Source: Candidatus Bathyarchaeota archaeon
Lineage (GTDB): Archaea; Thermoproteota; Bathyarchaeia; Bathyarchaeales; Bathyarchaeaceae
Direction: 5' to 3'
Length of the DNA: 40,036 nucleotides
Assembly: GCA_030608565.1 (NCBI GenBank)
Contig: JAUWDY010000016.1
Coordinates: 1-40,036 of the forward strand
A program made the position numbers and the translations under genes. The notes beneath the pieces are model-generated. The model was not told the DNA's origin. It searched no databases and saw nothing but the letters and a program-made list of their open reading frames with translations. Positions 16,239-23,658 of this stretch are shown piece by piece. Every line of letters starts with the position of its first letter. Positions within the stretch are counted from its first letter, which is position 1.

Positions 16239-17633
16239 TTAGCCTCCCATTCCTCCAACCATAATTTCACAACGAATCGCAGGAACCACCCGCCCCTGAA
16301 CAGCAAATTGATATTTTCCACAGGCACCTGGACGAAGAACAGCCTCTCTACCCATAGCATCTATGGTTTTAAAAACTTCAATAGCGTTGCCAGCGACATT
16401 TGCGCCACGTAGCTCTTCGGCTAATCTTCCATGTCGTATCCACTTGGCACTTTGAAAACCGAAGGTGAAGTCAGCGTTGACGTTTGCTTGGCCGCCAAAG
16501 GTTCCTTCAAGAAACAAGCCTTCCTTAACATCTTCAATCATTTCCTCCAACGAACAGTTGCCAGCTTCAATGCCAATGTTGGTTTGCCTGATTAACGGTT
16601 CAACGCTGTAGTCCCAAGCGTGAGCATTACCAGTTGGAGATACACCAGCAAGTGCGGCGCTTGTTCTGTCATGCATGAAAGACCTTAACACCCCATTCTC
16701 AATCAGAACCGTATGCTTGCATTCAACTCCCTCATCATCATATACGAAATAGCCCAAACCCCCGCGCACATGACCATCATCGTAAATTGTAACAAGTTTA
16801 GAGGAGACGGGTTCGCCAACATGGTCGCCGAAACCACCGCCAGCCATAGCCAAATCTGCTTCCAAGGGATGCCCAATGGCTTCATGAAGCAAAGTCGCAC
16901 ATAAAGTTGGATGTATAACTACACGAAACTTTCCAGAAGGTGGTGCCTTTGAACTTAGAAGCCTGACTGCCTTATCTGCGACTGTTTTTCCTAAGGTATA
17001 TGGTGTCGTCTCATCAAAGATTTCTAGTCCGCCAGTGTGACCGAGGCTTTCAGATGCGGGGCAGAGTAAACCGTTGCTTTTTGCGATGACATTAACAAAC
17101 AGTTGCACTCTTGTGGTGTTTTGATGGATGCGAGCTCCTTCCGAGCTTAGGAAATATTTGTTGTCTTCTATGCTGATGTACGTCGCCTTGACATCTACAA
17201 CTTGTGGTCCAGCCTCCTTCGTACCCTTATAAGCCTCTAAAGGAATCTTTACGATGTCTTCAGCGGAAAAATTTCGAAGCGGCTTCTTAACAGGTATTGA
17301 GACCGACACGCTGACTGCTTTAACAGGCTCAAGCATTATTTTCCGCTGTTTCAACTTTGAAGAAGCCTTAGCCAATTTCAAGGCGTTCTCTAATGTTTGC
17401 TCTTCACTTTCAGAGTCAAGCATGTTAGTTGAACTAAAACCCCAAGATCTGCCGTCAACAAAAACTCTAACACCAAGGCCATTCAAGAAAATGTTGGAAA
17501 AATCTTCGACAACCCCGTTCTTGACCGTGCAAGTTGTCATTATTCTTTTTTGACCACGTAGCTGCACCAAATCGGCTTGGCCCGCAATTTTTGTTTGTAA
17601 ACGTTTTTCTAAGCTTTCAAATATCGCCATCAA
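16239..17633 (-). CDS. tldD: TldD-family metalloprotease
   Basis: This 464-aa protein has the family's metal motif HExxxH in LLHEAIGHPLEADLAMAGGGFGDHVGEPVSS. It also has GLGVRVFVDGRSWGFSSTN near residue 50, VYDDEGVECKHTVLIENGVLRSFMHDRTSA, and the closing GACGKYQFAVQGRVVPAIRCEIMVGGMGG. It forms a two-gene unit with the pmbA-like gene 4 nt downstream. In bacteria TldD/E is a peptidase with a catalytic zinc; the archaeal substrate is unknown. No RiPP-like precursor is visible next to it. Confidence 0.95.
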   Translation of the reverse strand: MMAIFESLEKRLQTKIAGQADLVQLRGQKRIMTTCTVKNGVVEDFSNIFLNGLGVRVFVDGRSWGFSSTNMLDSESEEQTLENALKLAKASSKLKQRKIMLEPVKAVSVSVSIPVKKPLRNFSAEDIVKIPLEAYKGTKEAGPQVVDVKATYISIEDNKYFLSSEGARIHQNTTRVQLFVNVIAKSNGLLCPASESLGHTGGLEIFDETTPYTLGKTVADKAVRLLSSKAPPSGKFRVVIHPTLCATLLHEAIGHPLEADLAMAGGGFGDHVGEPVSSKLVTIYDDGHVRGGLGYFVYDDEGVECKHTVLIENGVLRSFMHDRTSAALAGVSPTGNAHAWDYSVEPLIRQTNIGIEAGNCSLEEMIEDVKEGLFLEGTFGGQANVNADFTFGFQSAKWIRHGRLAEELRGANVAGNAIEVFKTIDAMGREAVLRPGACGKYQFAVQGRVVPAIRCEIMVGGMGG

Positions 17634-17842
17634 CCCCGTGTTACATATCGGGATCAGAGTAAATACGTTGAGATAGGTAAGCTTTATCCCTCTATTTTAG
17701 CAAGCAAAGAATTGCTGAAAACGAATGTTTTAGTAAACCAGATATTCTGGACCTGGCTCTTGCTAACCGGCATTAAAATCTTTAGGAAAAAGAGCAAATA
17801 ACCTTACAAAAACTTTGTAGTGTGAGGGGGCTTAGCGAATGG

Positions 17843-17927
17843 TGCGGGGGGTGGGATTCGAACCCACGAACGCCTACGCGACAGGGACCTGAACCCTGCG
17901 CCTTTAACCTGGCTTGGCAACCCCCGC
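17843..17927 (-). tRNA. tRNA-Leu (CAG)
   Basis: Acceptor GCGGGGG pairs with CCCCCGC and the discriminator is A. The anticodon stem is CAGGG/CCCTG with loop TTCAGGT, so the anticodon is CAG. A long variable arm typical of class II tRNAs follows, then T-arm GTGGG TTCGAAT CCCAC. There is no CCA and no intron. Confidence 0.93.
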
Positions 17928-17981
17928 CCAACCAGAACTTTCTCAATACGACGAATTAACTGTTACTAGACTATTTTTGGC

Positions 17982-18091
17982 TTATTTTTGCGGTTTCTCC
18001 ATCCAGTCTTCCAGCGCTTCTTGGATTGCTTCACTCGGGTTAAACCCTCCTCCCCCCAGCCATAATACTTACCCTTAAAAGCAAACAACAC
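17982..18091 (-). pseudogene. Possible small protein gene with a frameshift in a G-run
   Basis: From GTG 18091 the minus strand reads MLFAFKGKYYGWG. One frame over, after a run of six G (18052-18057), it reads GGFNPSEAIQEALEDWMEKPQK and stops. One extra G would join them into a coherent 37-aa protein (KYYGWGGGGFNPSEAIQE). Either the run lost a base or the assembly did, or frameshifting occurs. I do not recognise the family. The coherent sense on both sides is the only evidence. Confidence 0.3.
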
Positions 18092-18129
18092 CTATAACCC
18101 GTCATTTACCACTCAAGGAAGCCACCAAA

Positions 18130-18945
18130 TTGACCGACTGGTTAAACACACTCAAAGCATGCTCCAAAAAAATCAGAAAGGAAGTTCTTCCTCTTTTCGG
18201 ATCAGCCGACGCCGCCATCGGATTCGGCAGGGGCGCAGGCGGCGACATCATGAAGAAGATTGACTTGGCTGCCGACAAAGCTCTTATCACTACCCTGCAA
18301 GATCTTGACGCATCATGCACCCTCATTAGCGAAGAATCGGGAGTCAAAAAAATTGGTTCTCAACCCGCTGACTTTTATGTGACAACCGATCCAGTCGACG
18401 GCACAACTAATGCAGTTCGAGGAATACCCTTCATAGCCACCTCCATTGCTGTGTCCAAGGCCCCATACCTCAAGGACGTAGAAGCAGCACTCGTATCAGA
18501 CCTAATCCATGATATCACCTATACAGCTAAGCGAGGCTACGGCGCCTTCAAAAACGAAAAGAGAGTTCAAGCCTCCTCAACACCCACGCTAGAAAAAGCA
18601 GTCATAGGCATCGACCTCACCACCGTCGAAAAAAAAGAGTATATCACTCCTTTAACAATGGTACTCGAAAAAACGAAACATCTCCGCCATCTCGGAGCCA
18701 ACGCCCTTGAACTGTGCTATGTTGCAGACGGCACTACCGACGCCTTCATAGACCTACGCGGTAAGTTGCGAGTTACAGACATCGCCGCCGCCTATCTCAT
18801 CCTCCGCGAAGCAGGAGGTATAATGGTTACGTTAGAAGGAAAAGAATTGAATGCCCCATTGGCTCCAACCCAACGGGTGTCGTTTATTGCAGCCGCGAAT
18901 ACGTTGCTGTATGAAACCATTAAGAAACTCTTACGCCCTCATTGA
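18130..18945 (+). CDS. Inositol monophosphatase / archaeal fructose-1,6-bisphosphatase family enzyme
   Basis: This 271-aa Mg-dependent sugar phosphatase of the IMPase superfamily has motif 1 ISEESG (Glu68/69), motif 2 TTDPVDGTTNAVRGIPF (Asp87, Asp90) and the C-terminal Asp motif KLRVTDIAAAYLILREAGG. Archaeal homologues often hydrolyse both inositol-1-phosphate and fructose-1,6-bisphosphate; which applies here cannot be decided by eye. The start is TTG 18130 (encoding MTDWLNTLKACSKKIRKE). The phosphoesterase gene follows on the same strand 66 nt later. Confidence 0.9.
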   Translation: MTDWLNTLKACSKKIRKEVLPLFGSADAAIGFGRGAGGDIMKKIDLAADKALITTLQDLDASCTLISEESGVKKIGSQPADFYVTTDPVDGTTNAVRGIPFIATSIAVSKAPYLKDVEAALVSDLIHDITYTAKRGYGAFKNEKRVQASSTPTLEKAVIGIDLTTVEKKEYITPLTMVLEKTKHLRHLGANALELCYVADGTTDAFIDLRGKLRVTDIAAAYLILREAGGIMVTLEGKELNAPLAPTQRVSFIAAANTLLYETIKKLLRPH

Positions 18946-19011
18946 ACGTCACCTGCACATATCGGTTTTAACTCAGAGCTACGATATTCATGACGAGGAG
19001 CGTCCTACGGT

Positions 19012-19860
19012 TTGATAACGCCTGCAAGCCCGTTTCCAGCCCTGCTATTACGAAGAGGCTCTGAACGAGTTTTGGTGGTTGCAGATCTCCACATCGGTTG
19101 GGAAGTTTCTCTAGCAGAGAGAGGAGTCCACGTTCCATCTCAAACACCAAAGATGTTAGACAAAATGCTTCAGCTGATCAAATTGTGCAGGCCGACGAGT
19201 TTAATCTTTCTCGGCGACGTGAAACACGCGATTGCAAAGGTTGTAATGGGAGAGTGGCGAGATATCCCAGACTTCTTTGAAACCATCGGCAAAAAAGTGC
19301 CGAACATTCAAGTTATCCCGGGAAACCATGATGGAAACCTTGAACCTCTTCTGCCCAAAACTGTAGAAATCTTGCCCTCTAAGGGTGCTGTCCTCGGGGA
19401 TGTCGGGTTTTTTCATGGACACGCTTGGCCAGCCCCAGAGCTTTTAGGATGCCGCAACCTCGTTACTGCTCATGTTCATCCAATGGTTGCTTTTAGAGAC
19501 CCCATGGGCTTCCGAATAACAAGACAAGTATGGGTTAAAGCCACATGCAACTGCGCGAAGCTAGCTGGACCTCTCCTTAAGCATATGCGCATCAAGGTTG
19601 ACAACGACCCTGTTACTTTGCTCAAGAAACGCTTTGGTGTAAAGGTGAAGCCTTCATCAGAGTTACTTATAATGCCCTCATTCAATGATTTTCTTGGGGG
19701 TCAGACCATTAACAAAAGGGCTTTGAGGAAAAATGTGAGGTCGAGGGCGTTCATCGGCCCAGTCTTACGTTGCGGAAGCATTGATGTTGACAACGCTGAG
19801 ACCTACCTTCTGGACGGAACTTTTGTAGGAACGATTGAACAGTTGAGAAAACTAAGTTAA
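19012..19860 (+). CDS. Archaeal metallophosphoesterase (SbcD-related)
   Basis: This 282-aa calcineurin-fold phosphoesterase has the ordered metal motifs DLHIGW (Asp25, His27), FLGDVKH, VIPGNHDGNL, FFHGHAWP and TAHVHP. This set matches a conserved archaeal family related to SbcD/Mre11, whose substrate is not established. The start is TTG 19012 (MITPASPFPALLLRRGSERVLVVADLHIG), with GAGGAG about 10 nt upstream. It is co-oriented with the IMPase-family gene. The C-terminal third (after about residue 200) is basic and could contact nucleic acid. Confidence 0.85.
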   Translation: MITPASPFPALLLRRGSERVLVVADLHIGWEVSLAERGVHVPSQTPKMLDKMLQLIKLCRPTSLIFLGDVKHAIAKVVMGEWRDIPDFFETIGKKVPNIQVIPGNHDGNLEPLLPKTVEILPSKGAVLGDVGFFHGHAWPAPELLGCRNLVTAHVHPMVAFRDPMGFRITRQVWVKATCNCAKLAGPLLKHMRIKVDNDPVTLLKKRFGVKVKPSSELLIMPSFNDFLGGQTINKRALRKNVRSRAFIGPVLRCGSIDVDNAETYLLDGTFVGTIEQLRKLS

Positions 19861-19972
19861 GTTGGAGACAAACAAACAGGTTTGGGCTCGTCTAAAGGGG
19901 AGTCAAGCGTGAAAATAGGTATATCTACGTGGAGGGATGTTTCTTCTTGACAGATTTTGAAAGGAGTTTTGG

Positions 19973-20185
19973 CTACATTCTTTTGTATAGTTTGTATTCC
20001 AATGGTTCTGGTTCGAAATAGTGGCAGTGTGTTGCGTTTTTTACGTGTTGTTTGAGTTTGACGCAGTAGAAGCTTTTGCACGAAACAATGGCGTGCCTAC
20101 AGTGGGTACAATTGGCCAAGTCCCTTTCGGTTAGTTCGAGTTTAACTTCTCGGCATATCGAGGCCATACTGATATGCACCATCAT
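19973..20185 (-). CDS. Small Cys/His-rich protein
   Basis: This 70-aa ORF has a metal-binding-like pattern: CTHCRHAIVSCKSFYCVKLK, then a closing THCHYFEP. The first half (REVKLELTERDLANC) is charged. AT-rich sequence upstream (near 20190-20220, minus strand) could hold a TATA box. The start may be the ATG at 20185 or the internal Met at 20170. The Cys spacing and sensible composition argue for a real zinc or Fe-S protein. I do not recognise the family. Confidence 0.5.
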   Translation of the reverse strand: MMVHISMASICREVKLELTERDLANCTHCRHAIVSCKSFYCVKLKQHVKNATHCHYFEPEPLEYKLYKRM

Positions 20186-20382
20186 ATATTATGTCTTAAT
20201 ATGTAATAAAAGTTTCTTCTATATTACATCTATGAAGCTAAAATTCATATTCAGACTTGGACATGAGCCAAGGGAAGTTTTAACAAGGTTAGATAGGCAG
20301 GGCGGAGAGGGTTTTTGGTCGGTTTTGGGAGAGTTAGACAGAAAATGCTTAAATCGGAATGAAGCATGGAATAAATGTTGGA

Positions 20383-20474
20383 GGGCCCGTAGCTCAGCTA
20401 GGTTAGAGCGACAGAAATTTTCCTCGTCGAAGCTCATAACCTGTTGGTCGGGAGTTCAAGTCTCCCCGGGCCCA
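20383..20474 (+). tRNA. Elongator tRNA-Met (CAT) with a non-canonical intron
   Basis: Acceptor GGGCCCG pairs with CGGGCCC, discriminator A. The D-arm is GCTC/GAGC. Removing 20415-20431 (17 nt) joins ACAG to G and gives the anticodon stem ACAGG/CCTGT with loop CTCATAA, anticodon CAT. The T-arm is GGGAG TTCAAGT CTCCC. The intron lies inside the 5' anticodon stem (between positions 30 and 31 by canonical stem numbering), not at 37/38. The BHB elements are CGAC (20407-20410 plus flanking bases) pairing with GTCG, bulges AG^A and AA^G, and outer GAG/CTC. Confidence 0.9.
20415..20431 (+). other. 17-nt BHB intron of tRNA-Met
   Basis: It starts AAATTTTCC and ends GTCGAA. A 4-bp CGAC/GTCG helix lies between two 3-nt bulges, each cut after its second base. 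This is the same geometry as in the pcm element, though the intron-side loop is too short for an inner helix. Confidence 0.8.
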
Positions 20475-20515
20475 CTAGGACGATTTTCGTAGCGCAAAAA
20501 CTTCGTGACATTCTT

Positions 20516-20653
20516 TTACCGAAGCATTCTCTTCTCTAATCTGGCGAGTTTTTTCTTCTTTTTCTTCTCTTTTCTTTCTTTCTTCTTAAGCGGCTTAGGT
20601 TTCCCTGCTCCTCTTTCCCTTCCTTTTTTTCCACCTCTCGTTCCTCCACTCAC
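20516..20653 (-). CDS. Small Lys-rich basic protein
   Basis: A 45-codon ORF starts at GTG 20653, 7 nt after a strong GGAGG. The product begins MSGGTRGGKKGRERGAGKP and continues as a run of Lys/Glu/Arg ending LARLEKRMLR. This explains the long pyrimidine tract on the + strand. A CATAAAAGA TATA-like element lies about 70 nt upstream. It resembles the basic N-terminal tails of small archaeal ribosomal proteins such as S25e but lacks their folded domain, so I do not assign it. It is likely a nucleic-acid binder if expressed. Confidence 0.45.
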   Translation of the reverse strand: MSGGTRGGKKGRERGAGKPKPLKKKERKEKKKKKKLARLEKRMLR

Positions 20654-20760
20654 AGGGTTCCCTCCTTCTTTTCAACATGAAACAGATAGTTACGTTTCCT
20701 AAAAAATCTTTGTTCTTTTATGCTCAGTCTAAGGTCTGTAAACCATGTAAAGAGTTATGG

Positions 20761-20835
20761 TGGACCGGGCGGGATTTGAACCCGCGTCCTCCTGGATGCA
20801 AGCCAGGCATTCATACCAAGCTGAACTACCGGCCC
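20761..20835 (-). tRNA. tRNA-Ala (TGC)
   Basis: Acceptor GGGCCGG pairs with CCGGTCC and includes the G3:U70 wobble that is the Ala identity element; discriminator A. The anticodon stem is CCTGG/CCAGG with loop CTTGCAT, anticodon TGC. The T-arm is GCGGG TTCAAAT CCCGC. There is no intron and no CCA. Confidence 0.95.
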
Positions 20836-20896
20836 GCCTAGATGTCATGAGCAACAACGTTGAACTAAACTTTTTCGCTAAGAAAAGGATGATGAG

Positions 20897-20970
20897 GGCC
20901 GGGGCCGGGATTTGAACCCGGGCGCCAGGCTCCACAGGCCTGTAGGCTACCAGGCTACCTCACCCCGGCC
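20897..20970 (-). tRNA. tRNA-His (GTG)
   Basis: Acceptor GCCGGGG pairs with CCCCGGC. A G at -1 (complement of 20970) faces discriminator C (20897), the His identity pair. The anticodon stem is CAGGC/GCCTG with loop CTGTGGA, anticodon GTG. The T-arm is CCGGG TTCAAAT CCCGG. There is no intron. Confidence 0.94.
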
Positions 20971-21113
20971 ACAATTCTCGTTCGCAGCCTGCTTTTTCTG
21001 TTTGATTCAAGAGTTTCTAGACCTTGTTAAGCCTTTTGACCGTCTTTTCTGTAGCATTTCTTTTCTGTCAGGCTTTAATATTCGTATCGATAATCTATTC
21101 TCTGGCGAGATTC

Positions 21114-21389
21114 ATGTCCAATCCTTCTTCATCTGATTTAGCAGTGATTGAGTCTAAGTTGAAAGGAAAAACCTTGCTTGTATACTGGCACCTGCTGAGG
21201 TCTCCAACGTCTAAGGTGGGCGTTCGTGGAATTCAGCGGTCTCTACGCTTTTCTAGTCCCAGCGTGGCTGCTCATCACCTAGACAAACTCCTTTCGCTGA
21301 AAGGTGCCAGATTTAACGTTTTTGATCGGGAGTGTTATTCTTATGCATGCGTATTATGTAGCTACATAAGTGACTCTTTTTCGCCTTAG
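21114..21389 (+). pseudogene. Truncated winged-helix regulator fragment
   Basis: The ORF starts MSNPSSSDLAVIESKLKGKTLLVYWHLLRSP and continues VGVRGIQRSLRFSSPSVAAHHLDKLLSLKG. This is the N-terminal winged helix of an archaeal family in which the domain is normally followed by a wing and membrane helices. After about residue 62 the sequence becomes unrelated and Cys/Tyr-rich and stops at 91 residues, overlapping the end of the convergent C39-like gene by 36 nt. No other frame restores the expected continuation. Most likely it is a gene cut off when the neighbouring DNA arrived. Confidence 0.45.
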
Positions 21390-22427
21390 CACTCCTTCTC
21401 TACATTTTACGAGAATAATTATGCTATGGGGATTTCCTTCAGGCTTAAATGAATGTGAACTCGAGAGGTGTTTCGATACCTTTGTGCCTACCATCAAGTA
21501 CGGCGACACAGTCTGACCGTGTACTCCGCCCCATTGTTCATGGTTTTTATCCATCATGAACCATTCAGCCTTAACATGTGTGGCATCAGCAGTTCTTCTC
21601 CACCATTTTTGTTCATTTCCAACTTCCAGATCGATTTCAATTCTACTTTCATCCGACTTTTCGACTCTTAATTTGGTAATTCTTAGGCAAGGCTTGGGTT
21701 TTGTCCATCGTATTATCTCGGGTATTCCACCAACCGCACCTAACAAAAGCGCAATAGCAGATATGATTATGTACATGTCTTCAGGCTTCATGGTTTGTTC
21801 ATCAGTTGATAATGTGCGTTGATTGATTAGAAGTTGGTAATCCTCCATTAGTCTAGTCAAAAAACTGTCCTTTGGGAAAATCATAAGGGTCCAGTTAAGA
21901 GTCGAGAATGTTGATCCTGGCTCCCACAAATCTACAAACTCACCGTAGAGTATTTCATAGTCGCTTCCAACAATTGGATCGTATGTTACAAACAGCTTTT
22001 TTTCATCATCATAACCTACCACAACCCTATAATGACCATAGGGGTTCTGGAGCGAGAACTTCTGAAGAACTATCGGTGGACGACCTCGGTTAATCCACTC
22101 CTTAAGATGATTGATAGAACCTATTAGTTCCTCGGTTTCAAATCCAAGTTCTTGGGAATATGCCTTCATTTCTGAAATCTTGGTTATGTTGGTTGCAGGG
22201 TCGTAGATTTCGCCTGCAACTTCCTCCTGAGTCACATTTGCTCCCCAATAGCTCAGAACCATAGTAAGAGATGCGGGTCCGCACCAGTAAGTATCAGTCT
22301 GTTGGACGTAAGGTACGTCATAAACATAGAAAGTAGAAAAATCAACTGGCCGCACTACTGTAACAAAAGATACGAAAGATAGAGCCAGGAGAACAGCAAT
22401 TAAGATAAGAACGATACCTTTTCGCAT
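21354..22427 (-). CDS. Membrane-anchored C39-like cysteine peptidase
   Basis: This 357-aa protein has an N-terminal signal or anchor (residues 4-26). The papain-like C39 domain (about 34-175) has catalytic Cys49 (VQQTDTYWCGPASLTMVLSYWG), His132 (NPYGHYRVVVGYD) and Asp150 (VTYDPIVGSDYEI). A second TM lies near 222-242 (YIIISAIALLLGAVGGIPEII), followed by an intracellular domain of about 110 aa (LRVEKSDESRIEIDLEVGNEQKWW) that I do not recognise. The peptidase should face outside. It lacks the ABC transporter of bacteriocin-processing C39 proteins. TGCATGC-type words lie beyond each end (21341 and 22524). Confidence 0.78.
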   Translation of the reverse strand: MRKGIVLILIAVLLALSFVSFVTVVRPVDFSTFYVYDVPYVQQTDTYWCGPASLTMVLSYWGANVTQEEVAGEIYDPATNITKISEMKAYSQELGFETEELIGSINHLKEWINRGRPPIVLQKFSLQNPYGHYRVVVGYDDEKKLFVTYDPIVGSDYEILYGEFVDLWEPGSTFSTLNWTLMIFPKDSFLTRLMEDYQLLINQRTLSTDEQTMKPEDMYIIISAIALLLGAVGGIPEIIRWTKPKPCLRITKLRVEKSDESRIEIDLEVGNEQKWWRRTADATHVKAEWFMMDKNHEQWGGVHGQTVSPYLMVGTKVSKHLSSSHSFKPEGNPHSIIILVKCREGVLRRKRVTYVAT

Positions 22428-22523
22428 TTTAATTCAATATTAACTATTTATTCCGAATATAAAGAGTGGCATCATAAAGCCTTGTCGAGTAGCATATACA
22501 CACACCTTCAACTCAGCAGTAAA

Positions 22524-22534
22524 GCATGCATGCA
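22524..22534. repeat. TGCATGCA-type palindrome, copy 2
   Basis: GCATGCATGCA lies about 100 nt upstream of the C39-like gene's start codon, in a 228-nt gap that otherwise shows nothing I can identify. Confidence 0.5.
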
Positions 22535-22613
22535 CTGGGGATAACAAACACAAGATTATGAAGGGAGTCAAAACAGTTTTATTCATTCTATATCACCATT
22601 CCGCAAACCTTGT

Positions 22614-22623
22614 TGCATGCATG
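22614..22623. repeat. TGCATGCA-type palindrome, copy 3
   Basis: TGCATGCATG lies 33 nt beyond the stop of the UDG-like gene. It pairs with copy 4 just upstream of the same gene. Confidence 0.5.
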
Positions 22624-22655
22624 TGTTCCTCACTAGGCATTATTTCACAACCGTT

Positions 22656-23456
22656 TTACAGATTGCAGTACTTCCTACATATTCTTTGAAACTTCTTGTA
22701 GTATTCATTTCGTCTTCCTCTGGGTTGAGGTAGTATCTCAAAGGGAATCTTCAACTTCTGCAATTCTGAATGGAGGACATTTCCCACTCCCTTGCCAATG
22801 ACAATAATATGCTTTGGTCTAGATTTACTAATCACACTTGACACATGGTTCCTCCAACAGATTCTGAATATCTCATTCTTTGTCTTTTTTCTGTCCAACT
22901 TGTTCACACCTACTATGCTAGCATCCACTAACCATATGCCTCGCTTTTGCATTTTTCGTGCAATGTTGACTTTATTTGCGAGTCTCTGTTCAAGATTTGG
23001 GGTCCCTTTTTTCTTTGATTTGAGAATTTTGTGGAAGCCTAAATTGCGCTCATTCTCTGCAACACAAGAACTGAATATCTTCCAAAATTGCCATTTTTTG
23101 TTTTTATCAACCTTTCTAGTCAGCAAATCATTTTCTCCAGAGCCTAGACAATAAACAAACCTAACGAAATTGACGGGATAGTCCGGATTCTCCGGTAGCA
23201 TGATTTTATCCAAAACCGACCTTCTGCATTTCAGTTCGTAGTCTTGTTTTTTGGTGTAAACGTGGGACTCACCCAACAACATGACACATATTCCATTCCT
23301 AGGTTTCCAGAACTGACGATATTCTTCGACCTTCCTAACAACTCCTAGTGAGTCTATCGGCGCGTGAGGTGGGACATTTTCCTTGATTAGTCTGTATGTT
23401 CTGTCTATGCTCTCTTCGGCTACATACATTTCCCTAATTCCTGTATCTAAAGGCAT
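22656..23456 (-). CDS. Uncharacterised protein with uracil-DNA-glycosylase-like fold signature
   Basis: This 266-aa soluble basic protein has the layout of UDG-superfamily relatives. An N-terminal FWKPRNGICVMLLGESHVYT (beta strand then an ES motif) comes first, then a variable Lys-rich middle, RGIWLVDASIVGVNK, a late strand RPKHIIVIGKGVGNVLHSEL, and a closing LPQPRGRRNEYYKKF. The usual active-site motifs (GQDPYH, GEAPG) are not exact, so glycosylase activity is not shown. It could be a nucleotide-binding relative. It is flanked on both sides by TGCATGCATG words (22614, 23478), the second 22 nt before its start codon. The neighbours are accessory genes. Confidence 0.45.
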   Translation of the reverse strand: MPLDTGIREMYVAEESIDRTYRLIKENVPPHAPIDSLGVVRKVEEYRQFWKPRNGICVMLLGESHVYTKKQDYELKCRRSVLDKIMLPENPDYPVNFVRFVYCLGSGENDLLTRKVDKNKKWQFWKIFSSCVAENERNLGFHKILKSKKKGTPNLEQRLANKVNIARKMQKRGIWLVDASIVGVNKLDRKKTKNEIFRICWRNHVSSVISKSRPKHIIVIGKGVGNVLHSELQKLKIPFEILPQPRGRRNEYYKKFQRICRKYCNL

Positions 23457-23477
23457 TCAGTTGAATAGTCTTTCTAC

Positions 23478-23489
23478 TGCATGCATGCA
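23478..23489. repeat. TGCATGCA-type palindrome, copy 4
   Basis: TGCATGCATGCA lies 22 nt upstream of the UDG-like start codon, in the promoter or leader region, where it could be an operator or a boundary. Confidence 0.5.
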
Positions 23490-23658
23490 ATGTTCCGGAG
23501 TCAGAGTCATTAAGAATGTCACCACATATCGCATCAACAACGTTCGATTCCTGATGAATCTCTTAAGAGTACTTCAATCAGACTAACAAGGAAACAGTCT
23601 CGTGCACACAGAATCGCATGTTTAGACAAATCTATCAAATTATGTATGAAGGCAAGTT

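Noticed and set aside
20076-20492. 138-codon + strand ORF covering tRNA-Met
   Set aside because: It runs straight through the tRNA gene and its intron and has no recognisable domain; treated as chance open frame.
20505-20702. Phe/Ser-rich + strand ORF
   Set aside because: It is the reverse of the Lys-rich small gene on the minus strand, which has the better ribosome site and composition.
20383-20970. tRNA 3'-end duplication as an att site for the island
   Set aside because: I looked for copies of the tRNA-Met, tRNA-Ala and tRNA-His 3' ends between 21 and 28 kb and found none, so site-specific integration at these tRNAs is not supported.
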